A DNA stretch of 64,000 bases from Paludisphaera rhizosphaerae (GCF_011065895.1 NZ_JAALCR010000030.1:1-64000); one strand, 5' to 3'. Shown: positions 37,014-46,413, counted from the first letter of the stretch. The notes: generated from the sequence alone by a model not told the origin. Program-made: numbers and translations.

Positions 37014-38162
37014 TCAACCGACCGTTCGACGACGGACAGCCCCGCCCAGAACGATCGAGCCCAGGCCGAGCATCAGGATCGAGGAGGGCTCGGGAACCGC
37101 GGCGGACGAGATGTTGTAGCCGATGAGGCTCAACGCCCGCAGGTCGTTCTCGCCGACCTTCGTGATCTGCCCGAAGGCGAGGGTCGGGTCCATGATGCCG
37201 ATGTTCAGGCCCGTGATGTCGTCGGCCTTCCAGTGGCTGGCCTGATTGCCGTCGCCGGTGTAAGCGCCCGTCGACATCCTCCACTCGTTGGCGATCGTGT
37301 CCGTGATCGCGTCGCCTCCCGAGTTCAGATAGCGTGCGAACGACGTGAATTCAGAGGTTGTGGAAGGGTCGCGTCCAGCCACGTTGTTCTGGAATCGGTA
37401 CAGATCCAGGGGGTTCAGGTAGATCGAGGCGGTCTGACCAAGCGCCCGGTAATAGTCGACGTCGTCCACGGCGGAGACGAAGCCAAGGGCGTGGCCGATC
37501 TCATGGGCGGCCACGGTCTCGAAATCCATCTTCCCGGCGTCGACACCGTCGCGGTTGTCGTAGTCGAAGGCGAACTGCGAGTTGAACGTGATGGATGCGT
37601 CCGAAGCTGCGTTGACCGTGAACCCCAGCGCTTTGGCGTTGGCCGTCGTCAGCGCGATAGCCCCCGTGAGGCTGAACCCCGTCGGGAGGATCGCGGCGAA
37701 CTGGGCGGCGGTCGGCAATGAGGCGACGATGGCGTCCCCCGGATCTCCTCCCGCCACGGCATCGGCGACCATGGCGTTCCTGATCGTGTTGTAACTCGCC
37801 GCCACATAGCTCGACGCGGTCTGGCCGATAATCCCGCCGCCACCTAGATTCGCCAGGCTGGCTGAGATGTTGATCGTGATCGGGTCGCTGATCCTCGACA
37901 CCCACTGCTGTGCGGCCCGCTGAAAGGCCGCCAACGCTGCGGAATTGGCGGCAAGCCCGGCGTCGGCGTTGATATTGATCTGGAACGATCCGAGATCGTG
38001 GGTACGCGTTCCAACGTCGATCAACTGGCCATCGGGGATGACGCTGATCGGGAGTTGAAGCACGATCTCGTCCGCCTTCAAAGGCGAAGCAAAGATCCAA
38101 CAGCAGACAATCGTCGTCGCGCCTGCAACCGCGCGAAAAAAGGGCCGGCCTCGCTCAACCAT
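37014..38162 (-). CDS. PEP-CTERM-anchored metalloprotease (NF038122-like)
   Basis: The 382-aa product starts with a signal peptide (MVERGRPFFRAVAGATTIVCCWIFASPLKA region) and ends with a PEP-CTERM sorting signal, VPEPSSILMLGLGSIVLGGAV followed by RRR. HEIGHALGFVSAVDDVD is an HExxHxxGF metzincin-like zinc site. Such proteins are exported, cut by an exosortase and kept at the surface or in the matrix. The exosortase must be encoded elsewhere. The family name is assigned from this combination and is moderately certain. Confidence 0.87.
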   Translation of the reverse strand: MVERGRPFFRAVAGATTIVCCWIFASPLKADEIVLQLPISVIPDGQLIDVGTRTHDLGSFQININADAGLAANSAALAAFQRAAQQWVSRISDPITINISASLANLGGGGIIGQTASSYVAASYNTIRNAMVADAVAGGDPGDAIVASLPTAAQFAAILPTGFSLTGAIALTTANAKALGFTVNAASDASITFNSQFAFDYDNRDGVDAGKMDFETVAAHEIGHALGFVSAVDDVDYYRALGQTASIYLNPLDLYRFQNNVAGRDPSTTSEFTSFARYLNSGGDAITDTIANEWRMSTGAYTGDGNQASHWKADDITGLNIGIMDPTLAFGQITKVGENDLRALSLIGYNISSAAVPEPSSILMLGLGSIVLGGAVRRRTVG

Positions 38163-38526
38163 GGAGTGTCTCTCGCCAAAAAAAGATGCGCAGCGTGGAG
38201 GAACGTCATCTCATCGACGCGTACAAGTAAGGACGCGATCAATTGAGGACAGACTCAAGTTCGAGGCCGCGTCGAATGGTTTTGAGAGGGGGAAACGAAC
38301 GATCGCGGCGCGACCCGATTTAACAGTACGACTTTCTTATTTGCAAACGTCTTCTTCCAAATCATGAAACACCGAAGCACCCAACGATTCACCGTCGACC
38401 CCACTTCACACCCGCAAAATGAATTTTTGTTAACCACAGATCGACATCGAGTCCTTTCGTAGCATGACGAAGCGGGTCTGATGCTCTCGCCCAATTGAGC
38501 CTGCACCGATGGGCGGCCGGCCAGTC
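38163..38526. other. AT-richer spacer, no gene seen
   Basis: The ~360 bases include an AT-rich part (38320-38430) upstream of the protease gene, probably its promoter and leader. No coding frame with normal codon use was found. Confidence 0.5.
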
Positions 38527-39414
38527 TCAGCGCCGGAGGCGTTCGCTGAGGGTGCGGGCCTCGGCGTCGTCGGGGGAGAGCCGGAGGACGGCCTCGACGG
38601 CCTGGAGGGCGTCGGCGGGGCGGCGGGCGGCTTCCAACGCCTGAGCCAGAGCGAGGTGGACCTCAGGGCGGGCCGGAAGCTTCTGGGAGGCGGAGCGGAG
38701 GTCGTCGACGGCCGGGCCGACGTGATGCAGGGCGAGATGGGCTCGGCCGCGGAGGTAGAGCGCCTCGGCGTCGCCAGGAGATGATTCGAGCGTCTGATCC
38801 AGCCGCGCGAGCGCCTGATCGGCCTCGTTGCGGGCCAGTTGGACGATGGCGATCCGGCGGTTGGCCTCGGCGAGAAAGGGATCAGCCTCCAGGGCGCGGA
38901 AGCAGGCGGCCAGCGCGTCGTCGACCCTGCCGACGGTCTCCAGCACCTGGGCGAGAGCAAGATGAGCGGAGGCGTCGTGAGGCTCGATCTCGACGGCCGT
39001 CTCCAGCCGCTTGAGCGCCGAATCGTAACGCCCCCGGATCGCGTCGATCCGAGCCAGGCCGATCAGTGCGGCGGCGTAATCCGGATCCAGCTCCAGCGCC
39101 TTGCGGAAGCAGATCTCGGCCTCGTCCGGCCTCCCCTGGAGCAGCAGGACCGATCCCATCCGCTGGTGGCCTTCGGGAGAGGCCGGCGCCACGACGACCA
39201 GTTGGGAGAGCGTCGTCTCGGCCGTGGCGAGGTCGCCTGCATCGACGGCGTGTTGGGCCTGCTCGCCGAGAACCCGAGCCTGAGCCGCTTTTTCCGGGCT
39301 GAGGGCGTCCCGGGCCGATCGGCGCGTCGACGACCAGTTGCACCCGGGAAGACCCGGGAGCATCCAGAAAAGAAGGCCAGTTAAGGCGATCAGGCCCCCT
39401 CGCCGTATCCGCAC
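38527..39414 (-). CDS. TPR-repeat lipoprotein
   Basis: The 295-aa protein has a lipoprotein signal: hydrophobic GLIALTGLLFWMLPG then LPGCNWS, with the Cys at about residue 25. It is followed by about seven tetratricopeptide repeats (e.g. GRPDEAEICFRKALELDPDY, GRYDSALKRLETAVEIEPHD). TPRs give a protein-binding superhelix. It is likely anchored to a membrane facing the periplasm. The gene lies ~80 bases after the histidine kinase-like gene on the same strand; they may be co-transcribed. Confidence 0.88.
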   Translation of the reverse strand: MRIRRGGLIALTGLLFWMLPGLPGCNWSSTRRSARDALSPEKAAQARVLGEQAQHAVDAGDLATAETTLSQLVVVAPASPEGHQRMGSVLLLQGRPDEAEICFRKALELDPDYAAALIGLARIDAIRGRYDSALKRLETAVEIEPHDASAHLALAQVLETVGRVDDALAACFRALEADPFLAEANRRIAIVQLARNEADQALARLDQTLESSPGDAEALYLRGRAHLALHHVGPAVDDLRSASQKLPARPEVHLALAQALEAARRPADALQAVEAVLRLSPDDAEARTLSERLRR

Positions 39415-39495
39415 GATCCCCCTCCCTGGGGCGGTCAGATCGGTCCCCGTCCGGGCGCATCGACTCTCAGCGCCTCGGGCCGAATCCGACGAAGG

Positions 39496-40281
39496 CTACG
39501 CCCGATCGCCGAGGCGGTCAATGGCGATCGGCGGATCGGAGGGAGGGGTGCGGGGGAAAGTCGCGCGGACGACGAGACCTCGAACGCCGTCGGATTCCAG
39601 AGAGAGCCGGCCGTGCAACTGGGCGGACAGTTCCCGGCCGATGGCCAATCCCAGGCCATTCCCTTCAATCGAGGAATGCTCGTCGCGAGCCAGGCGGTAG
39701 AACGGTTCAAAGACGCGGTGGTGGTGTTCAGGAGGGACGCCCGGCCCGTCGTCGGTGATCGACAGACTCCAGAAATCCGCCTCAGCCCTTCCCTCGACGC
39801 GGATCCGGCCGTCCGGCGGGGTGAATTTCAACGCGTTGGAGGCCATCGCCGCGAAGATCTGCTGACACCGCGAGGCGTCCGTTACAACCAGGGCATCGCC
39901 TTCGACGGCCTCGGCCTCCCAGGCAATCCCCCTGACGCGGGCCGCTTCGGCGAACGTTCGGTCCACCTCCTGCACGAGCGCCCGGATCGAGAACGTCCCC
40001 AGGTTGGGGGATCGGGCGGAGCGGATGACCTCGGCGTATTCGAGATAGCTCCGCGACAGCCGAAGCATGCCGTCGCAGAGCGTCCGCATGGTAGCGACGT
40101 GTCCCTGCTGAGCCGGGGAAAAGCGCGCGGGGGACTCGCCCAGCAGCAGGTCGAACCCTGATCGCAACGAGGTCAGCGGACGACAGAACTCGTCGCTGAG
40201 GCTGCTGAGCAGATTGTGCAACTCTCGTCGGTCGAAACGCGCGGGGATACTGTCGGGACAGGCGTCGGAAGGCGCGTCCAT
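39496..40281 (-). CDS. Histidine kinase-like protein lacking the phosphoacceptor His
   Basis: The 261-aa cytosolic protein has a HisKA-like dimerisation helix pair (about 18-90) and an HATPase domain (about 100-250). The ATPase part has ITDDGPGVPPEH, VFEPFYR and GNGLGLAIG, so ATP binding is plausible; the N-box reads AAMASNALKFT, without its first Asn. The H-box that should read SHELRTPL is SDEFCRPL, with Asp30 at the His. It cannot autophosphorylate in the usual way. No sensor domain or membrane segment is present. A BON protein and an ANTAR regulator are encoded nearby. Confidence 0.83.
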   Translation of the reverse strand: MDAPSDACPDSIPARFDRRELHNLLSSLSDEFCRPLTSLRSGFDLLLGESPARFSPAQQGHVATMRTLCDGMLRLSRSYLEYAEVIRSARSPNLGTFSIRALVQEVDRTFAEAARVRGIAWEAEAVEGDALVVTDASRCQQIFAAMASNALKFTPPDGRIRVEGRAEADFWSLSITDDGPGVPPEHHHRVFEPFYRLARDEHSSIEGNGLGLAIGRELSAQLHGRLSLESDGVRGLVVRATFPRTPPSDPPIAIDRLGDRA

Positions 40282-40377
40282 ATCTGTCTTGCTCGGCTCT
40301 GAAGATCCGCCCGGAACGAATTCCGCGACGACGCGGTCGGACGGGCGGCGATCGGCGTCGAAGAGCGACGGGTCAGG

Positions 40378-40641
40378 TCAAGAGACCACGATCTGGTTCG
40401 CCAGCAGAGGGTGGCCGTCGGTGAGGTCGAGCACGGCCTGCTGGGCGACCTGCTTGGCGTGATACGTCCTCGACCGCCCCTGGAGGAGGATCCGGTCGTC
40501 CGTGTAGTCCACCCGGAGGTCGCGGATGCGACCGTTGGAGACCCGGTTGACGTGGCCCTCGATGTACTGGGCCAACTCCTGATGCGTCCTGCCCGGCCCA
40601 GAATCGGTAAGGTGGTCGGCTCGCACATTGAGCATCGGCAT
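40378..40641 (-). CDS. BON-domain-like small protein
   Basis: The 87-aa product starts at an ATG with GAGGG seven bases upstream. A BON-like fold covers most of it: LAQYIEGHVNRVSNGRIRDLRVDYTDD, ILLQGRSRTYHAKQVAQQAVLDL and the end LLANQIVVS. BON domains bind membranes or lipids in exported proteins, but no signal peptide is seen here. It precedes the histidine kinase-like gene by ~95 bases on the same strand. Confidence 0.75.
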   Translation of the reverse strand: MPMLNVRADHLTDSGPGRTHQELAQYIEGHVNRVSNGRIRDLRVDYTDDRILLQGRSRTYHAKQVAQQAVLDLTDGHPLLANQIVVS

Positions 40642-40922
40642 GACGTTGCCCTCGTCCTTGGTGCCGTGATGCAAGCTGGAGCGGTCGCGTCCGGAGCAAG
40701 TACCTAACCAGGATCGGGGCGGTCGCCGGGCGTTGAAGGGGAATGCGCCGATGGACGGATCGCATTCAGGGACCGCGAAAGGCCGGTCGTCCTTCTCCAG
40801 CCAAGCGAGGGCCCCGCCGTCAGGCCTTCAAGGCCCCGGGCGGACCCGCCGAGGTCTCCTCGGGAATCCCCCGATCAACCTCGGCTCAACCGTAGCCTAA
40901 CCAGATCCGCGGCGGGGGTCAA
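40642..40922. other. Spacer between ANTAR and BON genes
   Basis: About 280 bases without a convincing gene. As ANTAR proteins act on paired hairpins in RNA leaders, this leader of the BON gene is one place to look for such a target; none was identified by eye. Confidence 0.35.
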
Positions 40923-41576
40923 CTAGTCGATCGGAGGGGGCTCGACGGGGCGTCGCAGGGGACGCGAGGGGGGGGCGACGGCCTGGCTGGGCGAGTCGAG
41001 CAATTCGTCGGTCTGAATGATCGACTCGGCGAGCTTCGCCATCGGCACCCGGCGATCCTGGCTCTGGCGCTGGAGGAGCCGGAAGGCCTCAGTCTCGCTG
41101 AGTTGCTTGCGAGTCATGAGGATCCCCTTGGCCCGCTCGATCAACTTGCGCTCGCGGAGCGTCATCTTGAGATGGTCGACGTCTTCCTGGAGCGTCTGGA
41201 TCTCGCGGGCGCGGGCGACCGCCACCTCGACGGCCGCCTGGAGGCTGGGCGTCGTCATCGGCTTGAGGAGGTAGGAGATCACACCGTCCTCGACGGCCTG
41301 GTCGATGAGGTTCGGGTGGCCGTGGGCGGTGAGGATGATGACCGGCGTGCCGGGGTCCTCGGCGATCTGCCGGGCGGCGGCCAGACCGTCGATGCCGGGC
41401 ATCTCGATGTCCATGAAAACCGCGTCGGGGGCGAGGCGGCGGCACATCTCAACGGCGCGCTGGCCGTCGTTGACCACCGCGACGACGTCGTAACCAAGCG
41501 ACTCAAGCTGGTTCTGCAACCCGGCGGCGACCGCCTTCTCGTCGTCGGCGATCACGAATCGATATGGACGTGACAT
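40923..41576 (-). CDS. ANTAR-domain response regulator
   Basis: The 217-aa protein joins a receiver domain (about 5-120: RFVIADDEKAVAAG, the phosphoacceptor Asp in DAVFMDIEMPGIDG, and the Lys in YLLKPMTTP) to an ANTAR RNA-binding domain (about 130-190: KLIERAKGILMTRKQLSETEAFRLLQ). ANTAR regulators prevent transcription termination by binding two-hairpin RNA motifs when phosphorylated. A Pro-rich tail follows. The ATG has GAGGGGAA eight bases upstream. The nearest kinase-like gene, ~640 bases downstream, lacks its His. Confidence 0.92.
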   Translation of the reverse strand: MSRPYRFVIADDEKAVAAGLQNQLESLGYDVVAVVNDGQRAVEMCRRLAPDAVFMDIEMPGIDGLAAARQIAEDPGTPVIILTAHGHPNLIDQAVEDGVISYLLKPMTTPSLQAAVEVAVARAREIQTLQEDVDHLKMTLRERKLIERAKGILMTRKQLSETEAFRLLQRQSQDRRVPMAKLAESIIQTDELLDSPSQAVAPPSRPLRRPVEPPPID

Positions 41577-41732
41577 CGTCGTTGTTCCCCTCCACACCAC
41601 ACTGATGGATCTTGCGATCATCGCTCGGGAAGCCGGCTCCCAACGTTGGGGAAGGCGGCTTCCGCCGTCGCAACGGGGCGGATAGACTCGTCGCCGACGG
41701 ACCTGCTCGCAACCGAATTGAAGAGATCGGCC

Positions 41733-42257
41733 ATGGAACCTGAAGCCACCGAGGGAAGTCCCGAATCCCGCCCCCGACGCCGCACGACGGTTCTGGGATA
41801 CGACGACCTCGCCGTCGGCGACGAGTGGGAGAGCGCCTCCCGAACAGTCACTCAGGCCGACGTTTCAACGTTCGCCGGCCTCTCTGGAGACTTCAACGCC
41901 CTCCACATGGATCATGCCTGGGCGACGGCGGAAGGCCCTTTCGGCAAACCCGTCGCCCACGGTCTGCTCGGTCTGGCCCTGGCTTCGGGCCTGGCCAGCA
42001 CGGCGCCGCGGATGGACACGCTCGCCTTCCTCGCCGTTCTGGAGTGGAAATTCCTGCTCCCCATCGCGTTCGGCGACACTGTCCGGGTCGTCTCCACGGT
42101 CGAATCGATCGAGCCCCAGTCGCGGGGACGCCGGGCCGTTGTGACCTGGCGGCGTCGCCTGCTAAACCAGGAGGATCGCGTCGTCCAAGACGGTCGGACC
42201 CAGACCCTCGTCCGAAAGAAGACCGACGGCGGTGGAACGGTTTCGTCGAAACCCTGA
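41733..42257 (+). CDS. MaoC-like (R)-enoyl-CoA hydratase-family protein
   Basis: The 174-aa protein has a hot-dog fold with the MaoC motif: VTQADVSTFAGLSGDFNALHMDHAWA, where Asp and His are the hydratase catalytic pair, followed by GKPVAHGLLGLALASGL. It would hydrate trans-2-enoyl-CoA. FLLPIAFGDTVRVVSTVES is also family-typical. The N-terminal ~25 residues are charged and poorly conserved. It stands alone between the ANTAR gene (divergent) and guaA (convergent). Confidence 0.9.
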   Translation: MEPEATEGSPESRPRRRTTVLGYDDLAVGDEWESASRTVTQADVSTFAGLSGDFNALHMDHAWATAEGPFGKPVAHGLLGLALASGLASTAPRMDTLAFLAVLEWKFLLPIAFGDTVRVVSTVESIEPQSRGRRAVVTWRRRLLNQEDRVVQDGRTQTLVRKKTDGGGTVSSKP

Positions 42258-42382
42258 CGACTTGCAATCACTCTCGCCCGTCGATCGCCGACGCCGTCCA
42301 CACCGCCGAATCTTTCGATTCCACCGAGTCGCAATCAAGCAAATTCAGGACCGAGCCAGGGGATTCCCGCAGATCATGGCGG

Positions 42383-43954
42383 TTACTCCCACTCGATCGT
42401 CCCCGGCGGCTTGCTCGTCACGTCGTAGACGACTCGGTTGACGCCCTTGACCGTGTTGATGATCCGCGTCGACGTTCGGGCCAGCACCTCGTGGGGGAGG
42501 CGGGACCAGTCGGCCGTCATGAAATCCTCGGTCTCGACGGCGCGGACGGCGACCACGTTCTCGTAGGTCCGAGCGTCGCCCATCACGCCGACCGATTGCA
42601 CCGGCAGCAGCACGGCGAACGCCTGGGCCGTCTGGCGTTCCAGGCCGGCGGCCCGCAGCTCTTCGAGGAAGATGGCGTCGGCCTGACGGAGGACTTCGAG
42701 CCTCGGCGCGGTGACCTCTCCCAGGCAGCGGACGGCCAGTCCGGGGCCGGGGAAGGGGTGCCGCCAGACGAGATCGTCGGGGAGGCCGAGTTCCAGGCCA
42801 AGGCGGCGAACCTCGTCCTTGAACAGGTCGCGCAGGGGCTCGATCAGCTCGAAGCCCAGCTCGGCCGGCAGCCCGCCGACGTTGTGGTGGATCTTGATCG
42901 TCGCGGCCGGGCCGTCGGGCGCGCCGCCGCTCTCGATCACGTCGGGGTAGAGCGTCCCCTGGGCGAGGAAGTGCGCTCCGGGAATCGATCGAGCCTCTTC
43001 GCGGAAGACCTCGATGAACGTGTGGCCGATCCGCCGCCGCTTTTCCTGGGGGTCGGTCACGCCGGCGAGGGCCTTGAGGAACTGGTCGGCCGCGTCGACG
43101 ACGCGCAGCTCGGCGTCGCTGTGGCCGCGGAAGACGTCTTCAACCTGGCTGCGCTCGCCGCCGCGGAGCAGCCCCGTGTCCACGAACACGCAGACGACCC
43201 GATCGCCGAGGGCCTTCGCCAGGAGCGCCGCGCAGACGGCCGAGTCGACGCCGCCGGAGAGCCCGCAAACGACCCGCTGGTCAGGGCCGACCTGCGAGCG
43301 AATCCGCTCAAGAGCCTGCTCGATGAACGCCTCCATCGTCCAGGCGCGGGGGTTGCCGCAGATCCGGTCGAGGAAGTTCCCCAGCATGAGCGCCCCGTAA
43401 GGCGTGTGGGAAACCTCCGGGTGGAACTGGAGCCCGTAAAACGGATAGCTCTTGTGCTTGGCCGCGGCGATCGGGCAGGTGGATGTGGCCGCCAGCGGGA
43501 CGAAATCGCTTCCCGCGTCGAGAATCTGGTCGCCGTGGCTCATCCAGACGGTCGTATCGTGGGGCACGTCGTGGAAGAGCGGTTCGGCCGGGTCGACGAC
43601 GTGGCAATCGGTCCGACCGTACTCACGGGCCGGCGGAGCGTCGACCTTACCCCCGAGCGCCTGCACGGCCAGTTGCATGCCGTAGCAGATGCCCAGCACG
43701 GGAATTCCCAGCTTGAACAGCTCCGGGTCGCACTGGGGAGCGCCGGCTTCGTAGACGCTGCTCGGTCCGCCCGAGAGGATCAGGGCCAGGGGGTTCAACT
43801 CGCGGACGCGTTCCGCCGTGATGTCGTGGCGGACGATCCGGGCGAAGGCGTGCCGCTCGCGGACCCGCCGCGCGATGAGCTGCACATATTGCGCTCCGAA
43901 GTCGAGCACCAACACCGGCCGCGACGAGAGATCGGTCGGATCCATTTGAGGCAT
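42383..43954 (-). CDS. guaA: GMP synthase (glutamine-hydrolysing)
   Basis: GuaA converts XMP to GMP using glutamine. The class I amidotransferase domain (about 15-200) has [19 protein letters not shown], the nucleophile Cys in GICYGMQL and the His-x-Glu in FHPEVSHT. The ATP-pyrophosphatase domain has the P-loop [10 protein letters not shown], and the C-terminal dimerisation domain ends [25 protein letters not shown]. The total is 523 aa from the chosen ATG; another ATG lies three codons later. It is complete with no partner gene. Confidence 0.97.
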   Translation of the reverse strand: MPQMDPTDLSSRPVLVLDFGAQYVQLIARRVRERHAFARIVRHDITAERVRELNPLALILSGGPSSVYEAGAPQCDPELFKLGIPVLGICYGMQLAVQALGGKVDAPPAREYGRTDCHVVDPAEPLFHDVPHDTTVWMSHGDQILDAGSDFVPLAATSTCPIAAAKHKSYPFYGLQFHPEVSHTPYGALMLGNFLDRICGNPRAWTMEAFIEQALERIRSQVGPDQRVVCGLSGGVDSAVCAALLAKALGDRVVCVFVDTGLLRGGERSQVEDVFRGHSDAELRVVDAADQFLKALAGVTDPQEKRRRIGHTFIEVFREEARSIPGAHFLAQGTLYPDVIESGGAPDGPAATIKIHHNVGGLPAELGFELIEPLRDLFKDEVRRLGLELGLPDDLVWRHPFPGPGLAVRCLGEVTAPRLEVLRQADAIFLEELRAAGLERQTAQAFAVLLPVQSVGVMGDARTYENVVAVRAVETEDFMTADWSRLPHEVLARTSTRIINTVKGVNRVVYDVTSKPPGTIEWE

Positions 43955-44273
43955 GTCTTTCCGGCGACCAGGAAGCGTTGAGAATCCGGCTCGCGAGGCG
44001 TCGCAATGCCGGCTCGGCAAACCGTCAGTTTATCACGCCGAAGGGTGATCGAGAAACGGTTGCTCTCTGGTTTCGCCGTCGATGGATCCGTTCAATCAAG
44101 CTCGATCCCATCACCCACACCTACGCCTTCGGCCGTTCGCGGCTATCGTAATCGGGCTATCATCGACAATGGATCCTCGCCGCCTCCTCCTTGACAGCGC
44201 CAAAGGCGCGGGCACACCATGAACCTGGAGGGGGTGAATCCCCCAGGACGATCTCCGCGAAAGGCGGCGAACG
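43955..44273. other. Spacer between guaA and a membrane protein gene
   Basis: No gene is seen. An imperfect hairpin, CCTGGAGGGGGTGAATCCCCC then AGG, spans 44224-44247 just upstream of the next ATG. It lies in the expected leader of that gene and could influence its translation, but it matches no riboswitch I know. Confidence 0.4.
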
Positions 44274-44729
44274 ATGGCGACGGCACCTGGCGACGCAAGA
44301 CACGCGACTCCTCCAGCCCCCGTTGAAGCGGGCGCCCCGGCCATACCGCCGCATCGCTCCGAGTACGAGTTCAACGCGGCCGAGGACCTGATCATCCAGG
44401 ACCTCGGCGCGAAGATGAGCTTCGTCGGCCTGTTCATGGTCGGGATCGGTCTCTGCTTCGCGGTTTCGGCGATCCAACGCTGGTCGCGGCTGCACGAGAT
44501 TGAGATCGGGCTCATCTTCCTGAGCATGCTCTTCGCCGTGTTCGGCGTCTGGACCCACCGCGCCGGGAGCGACTTCCGCCGCGTCGCCGAGTCCCGCGGC
44601 CGCGACGTCACTCACCTGATGTCCGCCCTGGCGACTCTTTTGAGCTGCTACCGGCTAATCTATCTGATCTTCCTCGTCGGCCTCATCTTCGCCGTGATCC
44701 AGCTCGCCGCCACGAACCTGGGCGGCTGA
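44274..44729 (+). CDS. Hypothetical membrane protein, 3 TM segments
   Basis: The 151-aa product has a Pro/Ala-rich N-terminus, then hydrophobic segments at about 48-66 (MSFVGLFMVGIGLCFAVSAI), 77-96 (EIGLIFLSMLFAVFGVWTH) and 127-146 (LIYLIFLVGLIFAVIQLAA). A charged loop (HRAGSDFRRVAESRGRDVTH) sits between the last two. No family is recognised. It is ~70 bases upstream of the ECF sigma factor gene on the same strand; a functional link is possible but unproven. Confidence 0.8.
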   Translation: MATAPGDARHATPPAPVEAGAPAIPPHRSEYEFNAAEDLIIQDLGAKMSFVGLFMVGIGLCFAVSAIQRWSRLHEIEIGLIFLSMLFAVFGVWTHRAGSDFRRVAESRGRDVTHLMSALATLLSCYRLIYLIFLVGLIFAVIQLAATNLGG

Positions 44730-44801
44730 GAATTCGGCGACCGCGATTGAACCTCCGGCCCTCCGCGAGCGGCTATTCCTCCGGTGTTGGAGGGCTCGAC
44801 G

Positions 44802-45359
44802 TTGGCGAGGGACAAAGAGGCCGTTCGGCTTGAACTGCTAGCCCTACGATGCCGTCGCGGCGACGCGAGGGCGTTCGAGGAACTCGTCCGCGAGTGGGAA
44901 GGGCGGCTGTTCTATTACGTCCGTCGCCTGGTCGCCACCGAGGAGGACGCCTGGGACGTTCTCCAACAGACCTGGCTGCGGGTCTACAAGAGCGTCGGCT
45001 CGTTGCGGCAGCCTGAACGGCTGCCGGTCTGGCTCTATCAGGTCGCCCGATGCGCGGCGATCAGCCACCGCCGGGGCCGACTCCGCAACGAGGCCCACGA
45101 GGAATCGCTCGACGACCCGCCTGACCCGACGGCGGAAGACGACCTTGACCTGCTCGACCGATGCGAGCAGGTGCATGTCGGACTGGAGCGGCTCTCGCCG
45201 GCTCACCGCGAGATCCTCACGCTCTTCTTCCTGGAAGACCTCTCGCTGGAGCAAATCGCCGAGGTCCTCGAAATCCCGCCCGGCACAGCGAAGTCGCGGC
45301 TCCATTACGCCAAACGGGCGCTCCGCGAAATCCTCGAACGCGAGGAGGACCACCGATGA
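44802..45359 (+). CDS. ECF-type RNA polymerase sigma factor
   Basis: The product (185 aa from a TTG start with GGAGGG seven bases upstream; a GTG at 44784 is the alternative) contains sigma region 2 (FEELVREWEGRLFYYVRRLV, DAWDVLQQTWLRVY) and region 4 (LSPAHREILTLFFLEDLSLEQIAEVL, IPPGTAKSRLHYAKRAL). It would direct polymerase to specific promoters. Its stop overlaps the ATG of the next gene (ATGA), so the two proteins are made together. The coupled membrane protein may be its controller. Confidence 0.9.
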   Translation: MARDKEAVRLELLALRCRRGDARAFEELVREWEGRLFYYVRRLVATEEDAWDVLQQTWLRVYKSVGSLRQPERLPVWLYQVARCAAISHRRGRLRNEAHEESLDDPPDPTAEDDLDLLDRCEQVHVGLERLSPAHREILTLFFLEDLSLEQIAEVLEIPPGTAKSRLHYAKRALREILEREEDHR

Positions 45360-45937
45360 CCCGCGACCCGAACGGAATGCGCGATCGGCTCCTGAAGGCG
45401 GAACGAATCACCCCTGACCTGAAGCGGCGTTACGACCTGGAGATCCAAGCGATGATCGAGAAGAAGCTGACAAAGTGGCAACGGTGGGGCTGGCTCGCCT
45501 CGGCGATCTTCGGTACGGCTTGCGCCGTCGTCTTCGGCGCGCTGGCTGTCGTCGGCCCGGGCGGCCTCCCCTGGGCGGGTCGACTCGGCCTCGCCGGCGG
45601 GGCGGTGTTCGGACTCGCCTGGGCCTGGCTGGGGCTGCGGGTCTTCCGCCGGGGCGTGCTCGACCTGAAGCTCGACACGGGCCTCGCCGCCGGGCTCTCC
45701 TGGTGCCTCCCCATCTTCCTGACGACCCTGTTCATGGTCGCCGCCCCCGACGACGTCCGCGGCCTGCGAATGATCCTCTGCGGCCTGGTCTTCCTCGTCG
45801 CCGGCGCCATGTTCCTCACCCGCCACGTCGTCGAGCAGTCTGAGCTGAAGACGCGCGAGAAGCTGCTGGAGATCGAGTATCGACTGGCTGAATTGACGGA
45901 GGTGGTGAAGGCCGACGCTGGCGGCCAGGGGGCGTGA
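45356..45937 (+). CDS. Membrane protein coupled to ECF sigma factor
   Basis: The ATG lies in the ATGA overlap with the sigma factor stop. The 193-aa product has a charged N-terminal ~45 residues (MTRDPNGMRDRLLKAERITP), four hydrophobic segments (about 48-72, 78-100, 112-135, 140-162) and a charged, helical C-terminal tail (KTREKLLEIEYRLAELTEVV), like many planctomycete proteins paired with ECF sigma factors. It may act as an anti-sigma factor; there is no zinc-binding anti-sigma motif, so this rests on position. Confidence 0.8.
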   Translation: MTRDPNGMRDRLLKAERITPDLKRRYDLEIQAMIEKKLTKWQRWGWLASAIFGTACAVVFGALAVVGPGGLPWAGRLGLAGGAVFGLAWAWLGLRVFRRGVLDLKLDTGLAAGLSWCLPIFLTTLFMVAAPDDVRGLRMILCGLVFLVAGAMFLTRHVVEQSELKTREKLLEIEYRLAELTEVVKADAGGQGA

Positions 45938-46299
45938 CCTGCTTTCGCGCGGAGCTGTCGACAAACGAAGAACGTACGCCCGAAACCCTGCAATCGCCGT
46001 CATCTCGCAGGGAAGAGTCCCTCATCGATCAGCGTTTCTCGAAGCTGCACGCGAAATGGATCATTGATTCTGAGGAGAAAGATGGTGGACCGACCGGCGG
46101 CCGTACGTCCAACCATCAGAGCGCCATCCCACTGAAAGTGTCTCGCCCAGAGTTGACGGCGTGGATTGAACAGAGGTGTGAGCTTTCTGAACTTGGGATC
46201 GAGCGTTGCGATATCCGTGCCCTTAAACGTGTTGCAGAAGAAGCAAACAGACTACACCTGAAGTTGAGCCTTGTCGATCCTCCGAAAGGCCCCCCATAA
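45934..46299 (+). CDS. Doubtful GC-poor reading frame
   Basis: A 121-codon frame starts at a GTG inside a GTGA overlap with the previous stop. Its base composition is far less GC-rich than the flanking genes and third positions are not biased to G or C. The second half (KVSRPELTAWIEQRCELSEL, then RALKRVAEEANRLHLKLSLV) is protein-like; the first half is not. It may be foreign DNA brought with the recombinase or a fragment. No family is recognised. Confidence 0.3.
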   Translation: MTCFRAELSTNEERTPETLQSPSSRREESLIDQRFSKLHAKWIIDSEEKDGGPTGGRTSNHQSAIPLKVSRPELTAWIEQRCELSELGIERCDIRALKRVAEEANRLHLKLSLVDPPKGPP

Positions 46300-46413
46300 T
46301 CGGGGTTCCGGCGCTCCTCAAACTGGCCGATTGGTGCCGGCTTCGCCTGGAGTCAGCTCAACACGGAGGCTCATCGTGCGACACGCCCCCTCCCGTCGAG
46401 TCTCCCCCCGCGC

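Noticed and set aside
40642-40922. Possible ANTAR target with paired hairpins
   Set aside because: No two adjacent hairpins with matching loop bases could be identified by eye, so no feature was called.
44224-44247. A GC-rich hairpin upstream of a membrane protein gene, considered as a riboswitch
   Set aside because: Only one imperfect stem is seen, without conserved ligand-pocket sequences of any class known to me. It is mentioned only as a feature of the spacer.
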